NCBI GenBank assembly: GCA_023442905.1 | Contig: JAEZWY010000112.1 | Span: forward strand, 1-9,965 | Direction of reading: 5' to 3' | DNA: 9,965 bases | Origin: Bacillota bacterium | Lineage (GTDB): Bacteria; Bacillota; Bacilli; Lactobacillales; Aerococcaceae | Part shown: in pieces, positions 6,395 through 9,965 of the stretch | How the letters are laid out: every line of letters begins with the position of its first letter | Numbering within the stretch: the first letter of the stretch is position 1 | Program-made: the position numbers and the translations under genes | The notes under the pieces: model-generated | Database searches by the model: none | Told to the model about the DNA's origin: nothing | The model's input: the letters and a program-made list of their open reading frames with translations, nothing else

Positions 6395-7546
6395 TTGCAA
6401 AAAAAGAAAAGTAGAATGCATACGGAGCTTTTTTTTGAAGCGATTGTATGGCTAGCGATATTGGTCATTCTGTATTTTGGGTTAATGTTCGTGTTAATCA
6501 CGGTCTATGAAACCAATTATTCAGTCTTGTTACGTACATATCCTGGCTCTTTTTTTGTCCATCCACAATTTCAGCAAAATTTCTTCCTAAGTTTAACCAT
6601 GGTTTACTTGGTGATGAGTATTTCTTTTGTGGGCTGGCGGATTTACCGGAGGCTTCGGGCTGTTCAATTAGGATATGTGCTTGAAGAGTTACATTATATT
6701 TCCCAAGGGAACTACCATCATAAGATTTCTACCTCTGATATGAATGGTATGCAGCCGGTTGTAGATTCGATTAACCGGTTAGTAGACTCTACTGTAAAAG
6801 CCAGAGAAGAAGAGCGACGAATAGAGCAGTCTAAGGATGACTTGATTACTAATATGAGTCATGATATTCGTACACCACTTACTTCGGTTATTGGTTACTT
6901 GACCTTGTTGAAGCAAGAAGAGTTGAAAGATCCGGAAAAAGCGATGAAGTATATCAATATTGCTTATGATAAAGCGATTCAAATGCAACGAATGACGGAA
7001 GACTTGTTTGAATATACTAAAGTTAAACAAGTGGATACTAAATTGGCCATCAGTCAGATTAATGTGGTCCGCATGGTAGAACAAATTACAGTAGAATTTG
7101 AACTAGAATCCAATAAAGTTGGTCGCGAGTTTCAGATTATTGCTGAACCTGATGACAATATTCTTGTAGATATTGATCCAGAAAAATTTGTTCGAATCTT
7201 TTCCAATTTATTTACCAATGCCTTTAAATATGGTGGAAAGGGTAAGTATATCCGGATTTCAATTTATCAAGACCGTGAAAGAACAAAGTTTGTCGTTGAA
7301 AATGACGGCGCTAAGATTCCTAAAGGCCAATTAAAGGACCTTTTCCAGAGATTTTATAGGGGGGATAAATCTCGAACTGAGCCACAGACTGGTAGTGGTT
7401 TAGGTTTGGCGATTACGCAATCAATTGTTGAATTGCATCATGGTGAAATTTACGTGGAATCAGACCATAAAGGCACACGGTTCATTTTCACCATACCTAA
7501 TCGCTTTGAAGATATAGATGATCATGTAGAAATGGAGCGAATGTAA
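6395..7546 (+). CDS. VanS-type sensor histidine kinase
   Basis: This membrane kinase is the presumed partner of the regulator encoded upstream. I chose TTG at 6395 (383 residues) because AGAGGTGA (6383-6390) is a strong ribosome binding site for it. An in-frame ATG at 6368 (392 residues) has no such site. In 383-residue numbering, two membrane helices lie at about 13-38 and 62-84 and enclose only about 25 outside residues, so there is no large sensor domain. A HAMP-like linker (ISQGNYHHKI, about 102-111) follows. The HisKA helix carries MSHDIRTPLT with H156. The ATPase domain has the N-box (NLFTNAFKYG, about 271-280), the ENDG box (about 302-305), the F-box FQRFYRG and the G2 box GSGLGL (333-338). 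All phosphotransfer residues are present. The stop codon directly abuts the GTG of the carboxypeptidase gene, which suggests translational coupling. Confidence 0.92.
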   Translation: MQKKKSRMHTELFFEAIVWLAILVILYFGLMFVLITVYETNYSVLLRTYPGSFFVHPQFQQNFFLSLTMVYLVMSISFVGWRIYRRLRAVQLGYVLEELHYISQGNYHHKISTSDMNGMQPVVDSINRLVDSTVKAREEERRIEQSKDDLITNMSHDIRTPLTSVIGYLTLLKQEELKDPEKAMKYINIAYDKAIQMQRMTEDLFEYTKVKQVDTKLAISQINVVRMVEQITVEFELESNKVGREFQIIAEPDDNILVDIDPEKFVRIFSNLFTNAFKYGGKGKYIRISIYQDRERTKFVVENDGAKIPKGQLKDLFQRFYRGDKSRTEPQTGSGLGLAITQSIVELHHGEIYVESDHKGTRFIFTIPNRFEDIDDHVEMERM

Positions 7547-8956
7547 GTGAAGAATAAGTTGACAAAAGTTTTTACAACAGCCTTAGTTACTTTGTTGGGT
7601 CTTAATTTGGCTCAAGGCCCCATGGCTGTACTAGCAACCGAGAATACCACTGTTACGGCTAGTCAAACAAGTGACGCAACAAGTGGTACTGTGTCTGAAT
7701 TTTCAGATGAAATTACGACAAATTACGGTTTAAACCTAGATGCGGCTATGGCAATTGATAGTGATTCTGGTCAAATTTTGTTCGAGGAAAATAGTGCAGA
7801 ATTACACGGAATTGCGTCATTAACAAAATTAATTGCCCTTTATGTTGTTTATGATGAAATTCAAGCAGGGAACTTGAGTTTTGATACTAAAATTCCGGTA
7901 TCAGAAGCTGTTTCAGCTTTATCGGTGGCAGAGGGTCTATCTAATGTACCTCTAGAAGAATCGACAGATTACTACACAGTAGATGCTTTAATTGATGCTG
8001 CTGTAATCGGGTCAGGTAATGCTGCAGTTGTTGCTTTAGCAGAACATATTTCTGGATCAGAACAAGCCTTCGTTGAGCGTATGAGTGATAAACTAACAGA
8101 ATTAGGTATTAAAAACTTTGAATTATATACTGCTTCAGGTCTGGCTGGTTCTTGGTTAACGACAACTGATGGTTCTGCTTCACCTTACTCAATGGATCAG
8201 GAAAATATGATGCAAGCCCGTGATATCTTGTTTGTTGCGCGTGAAATCGTGAATGAATATCCGGATGTCTTAGAGCGTGCTAATGTCACTTCAAAAGAAT
8301 TCCAAGTATCTGATACGGAAACGTATACCTTAGAAAATACCAACCTATTTTTACCTGGTAATGCGTATGAACGTGATGATGTATCAGGATTAAAAACTGG
8401 TACAGAAACGATTGCAGGACGCTGTATTATCATTATGAGTCAAATTGATGGACGTGACATCATGCTCGTGACCTTAGGCGCTGAAACTGAAGCAGAGCGG
8501 TATGAAAATACAGGTACCTTACTTACTGCCCTACAAGAAAACTTGGCTTATACAACGCTTTACGGAGAAGGTACAACGTGGTTACCAGCTGAGAATGTTA
8601 CTATATACCAAGGTGTAGTGGATGGTGTAGACCTAAATTATGCTAAAACAAATGCCCTATTCTTACCATACAATTATGATTTAGAAAATAATACTACATT
8701 AACTTATGATGCAGCATTTCAATATGACGCTGCTGGCAATCTAGCGCTTACAGCACCATTATCGGTTGATCAAACGATTAATACGTTTAATATGACAGTT
8801 AATTTTGATGAAAGTCTCTTTAATCAGCTAGATATGTCAAATGCAATTATTCCTGCAGAAGATGTTGATAAAGTAAGTATTGTTGTCCAAGTTGCTCGTA
8901 TCATGGAAGATTTATTCAAAGGGTGGATTCAAGATATTCAAGGCGTATTTGGTTAG
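7547..8956 (+). CDS. dacA: Serine-type D-alanyl-D-alanine carboxypeptidase (peptidase S11, PBP5-like)
   Basis: This exported low-molecular-weight penicillin-binding protein removes the terminal D-Ala from peptidoglycan stem pentapeptides. The 469 residues begin with a signal peptide: MKNKLTK, then a hydrophobic core, with a likely cut after AVLA at residue 30. All three catalytic motifs are visible: S91-L-T-K94 with the acylated serine, S156-G-N158, and K283-T-G285 within SGLKTGTETIAG. A beta-rich C-terminal domain (about 340-440) follows. The last ~25 residues (VVQVARIMEDLFKGWIQDIQ) look amphipathic and would anchor the protein on the outer face of the membrane, as in Bacillus DacA. The start is GTG at 7547, immediately after the kinase stop; GGAG (7534-7537) inside the kinase gene serves as ribosome binding site. 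It is the third gene of a regulated operon, so its level probably follows the two-component signal. No terminator is evident directly after it. Confidence 0.94.
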   Translation: MKNKLTKVFTTALVTLLGLNLAQGPMAVLATENTTVTASQTSDATSGTVSEFSDEITTNYGLNLDAAMAIDSDSGQILFEENSAELHGIASLTKLIALYVVYDEIQAGNLSFDTKIPVSEAVSALSVAEGLSNVPLEESTDYYTVDALIDAAVIGSGNAAVVALAEHISGSEQAFVERMSDKLTELGIKNFELYTASGLAGSWLTTTDGSASPYSMDQENMMQARDILFVAREIVNEYPDVLERANVTSKEFQVSDTETYTLENTNLFLPGNAYERDDVSGLKTGTETIAGRCIIIMSQIDGRDIMLVTLGAETEAERYENTGTLLTALQENLAYTTLYGEGTTWLPAENVTIYQGVVDGVDLNYAKTNALFLPYNYDLENNTTLTYDAAFQYDAAGNLALTAPLSVDQTINTFNMTVNFDESLFNQLDMSNAIIPAEDVDKVSIVVQVARIMEDLFKGWIQDIQGVFG

Positions 8957-9000
8957 TTACCATAATAGCTTGTGCTGCATCATGTAAACCTATGGGATAA

Positions 9001-9029
9001 TTGACTTTTATTTGCCCCGAATATATAAT
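9001..9029 (+). promoter_or_regulatory. serS: Sigma-A promoter of the serS leader
   Basis: TTGACT (9001-9006, 5 of 6) and a perfect TATAAT (9024-9029) are separated by 17 bp, with transcription expected near 9036. It is the best promoter in the window and lies directly before a T-box leader. Confidence 0.88.
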
Positions 9030-9035
9030 GGAGGC

Positions 9036-9314
9036 AATAAATGAAAAGTATCGATTGTGATTAGTAGTATAGGCTGATTTCTAGAGAGCTCGCGGTAGGT
9101 GAAAGTGAGTAATCAAGTGATATGAATCCACACAATCACTGACTACGAATATGAGGAAAAATCCTGATTAAGTAGAGCCGGGTTAGCCGTTATCTAATGA
9201 GCGTAAGACATAATATTTTTGTGTCTTAAAGTAGGGTGGCACCGCGCAATAATATATGAGTTCTAAGCTATTTCGTCCCTTCCAAATTTTTGGGAGACCG
9301 AAATAGCTTTTTTA
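9036..9314 (+). promoter_or_regulatory. Serine T-box riboswitch leader
   Basis: This leader binds uncharged tRNA-Ser and then antiterminates, raising serS expression under serine starvation. Stem I is closed by GATTGTG (9053-9059) with CACAATC (9131-9137). The left side of the specifier loop carries an AGTA motif and the right side reads GAATCCA, so the specifier is UCC (9127-9129), a serine codon matching the downstream gene. The apical hairpin is CTCGC...GTGAG with a GGTAGGTGAAA loop. Stem III is TAAGACA (9204-9210) with TGTCTTA (9222-9228). The T-box itself, AGGGTGGCACCGCG, is at 9233-9246 and can pair through AGGG with TCCCT (9276-9280) in the antiterminator. The stretch 8957-9000 between dacA and the promoter holds nothing I can recognise, including no T-tailed hairpin. 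Confidence 0.95.
9265..9313 (+). terminator. T-box regulated terminator
   Basis: AAGCTATTTCG (9265-9275) pairs perfectly with CGAAATAGCTT (9299-9309), extended by TCCC (9276-9279) with GGGA (9292-9295) across a 3-nt bulge, and ends in a six-T run (9308-9313). Its left arm includes the CGTCCCT bases needed by the antiterminator, so the two folds are mutually exclusive. Confidence 0.93.
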
Positions 9315-9341
9315 TTGTTTAAATATATAGGAGGAATAAAG

Positions 9342-9965
9342 ATGATTGATATTAAATTACTAAGAGATAATTTTGAAGCGACAGCTACAAAGTATGCTAG
9401 TCGTGGTGTTGCTAAAGAGGAGTTAGAGCGCTTAATTGATTTAGATGGTCAACGTCGTGAAGTAATTTCTGAAACAGAAACTTTAAAAGCAGAACGTAAT
9501 GCTGTCTCTGATGAAATTGGTTTACTTCGTCGTAATAAAGAAAACGCTGATGATAAAATTGCTCGTATGAAAGAAGTAGGGGAAGAAATTCTTGTTTTAG
9601 ATGAAAAACTAGCAAAACTAGACGAGCAAGTAACCTATATTATGGATCGTTTACCAAACTTACCGCATGACTCAGTACCAGTTGGAGCAGATGAAGATGA
9701 CAACGTTGAAGTTCGTCGTTGGAGCCAAGCGCCCAAGTTCGATTTTGAACCAAAAGCTCATTACGAAATTGGGGAAGCATTAGGTATTTTAGACTTTGAA
9801 CGTGGGGCTAAAGTTTCAGGTGCTCGGTTCTTATATTACCGCGGTCTTGGTGCCCGTTTAGAGCGTGCTGTTTATAACTTTATGTTAGACCAACACCAAG
9901 AAGAAGGGTATGAAGAAGTTATTCCTCCTTACTTAGTGAATGACAAAGCTATGTATGGTACTGGC
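9342..9965 (+). CDS. serS: Seryl-tRNA synthetase (3' partial)
   Basis: This class II synthetase charges tRNA-Ser (and tRNA-Sec where present) with serine. Only the first 208 codons are in the window; the frame is open to the last base. The start MIDIKLLRDNFE is typical, with AGGAGG (9329-9334) placed 7 bp before the ATG. Residues about 28-105 form the antiparallel coiled-coil arm that grips the long variable arm of tRNA-Ser, rich in E/K heptads (ETLKAERNAVSDEI, VGEEILVLDEKLAKLDEQV). DRLPNLPHDSVPVGADEDDN leads into the catalytic domain (HYEIGEALGILDFERGAKVSG and RFLYYRGLGARLERA), reaching motif 1 (EEVIPPYLV) before the cut. Motifs 2 and 3 lie beyond the window. Expression is controlled by the T-box leader with a serine specifier. 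Confidence 0.97.
   Translation, partial: MIDIKLLRDNFEATATKYASRGVAKEELERLIDLDGQRREVISETETLKAERNAVSDEIGLLRRNKENADDKIARMKEVGEEILVLDEKLAKLDEQVTYIMDRLPNLPHDSVPVGADEDDNVEVRRWSQAPKFDFEPKAHYEIGEALGILDFERGAKVSGARFLYYRGLGARLERAVYNFMLDQHQEEGYEEVIPPYLVNDKAMYGTG

Noticed and set aside
9041..9064. A seven-residue frame with GGAGG just upstream, as a leader peptide
   Set aside because: The GGAGG at 9030-9034 directly follows the -10 box and precedes the expected transcription start, so it is probably not transcribed; the region is explained as the base of T-box stem I.

Overview
This window reads as an AT-rich, low-GC Gram-positive chromosome, most likely a member of the Lactobacillales. Three things suggest this: strong AAAGGAG/AGGAGG ribosome binding sites, a serine T-box leader in front of serS, and a set of genes whose closest recalled relatives are in enterococci, aerococci, carnobacteria and lactobacilli. 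I cannot assign the genus from the sequence alone. All genes lie on the + strand. The core gene order (ychF ... guaB ... dacA ... serS) recalls the origin-proximal region of Bacillus subtilis, where guaB, dacA and serS are close together, so this is probably conserved housekeeping chromosome with some inserted accessory genes.

Layout. (1) Bases 1-1884: the 3' nearly complete ychF gene, entering at its P-loop, is followed by a four-helix membrane protein of the DUF1129 type and a strong intrinsic terminator. (2) Bases 1900-3679: a two-gene operon has its own putative promoter and terminator. It encodes three homologous DsbA/thioredoxin-like domains, two fused in one protein and one stand-alone. 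Each domain holds exactly one cysteine and lacks the second cysteine of a CxxC site. (3) Bases 3680-5463: guaB (IMP dehydrogenase) has a promoter, a perfect match to the PurR 'PurBox' consensus and a second near-match upstream, and a terminator. (4) Bases 5464-8956: a VanRS-type two-component system (response regulator, then sensor kinase) is followed with zero spacing by a D-alanyl-D-alanine carboxypeptidase. An 11-bp-periodic direct repeat upstream looks like an OmpR/PhoB-family operator, and a terminator-like hairpin sits between the regulator and the kinase. (5) Bases 9001-9965: a sigma-A promoter, a serine T-box riboswitch (specifier UCC) and the first 208 codons of serS.

How the parts fit together. 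GuaB makes XMP for guanine nucleotides and appears to be under purine control. The two-component system and DacA form one transcription unit, so the likely output is trimming of peptidoglycan stem pentapeptides in response to an envelope signal. No obvious terminator separates dacA from the serS leader, so the T-box terminator may also end the dacA transcript. The least conventional parts are the single-cysteine thioredoxin-fold operon and the regulated carboxypeptidase locus. I see no mobile element, CRISPR array, tRNA or rRNA.
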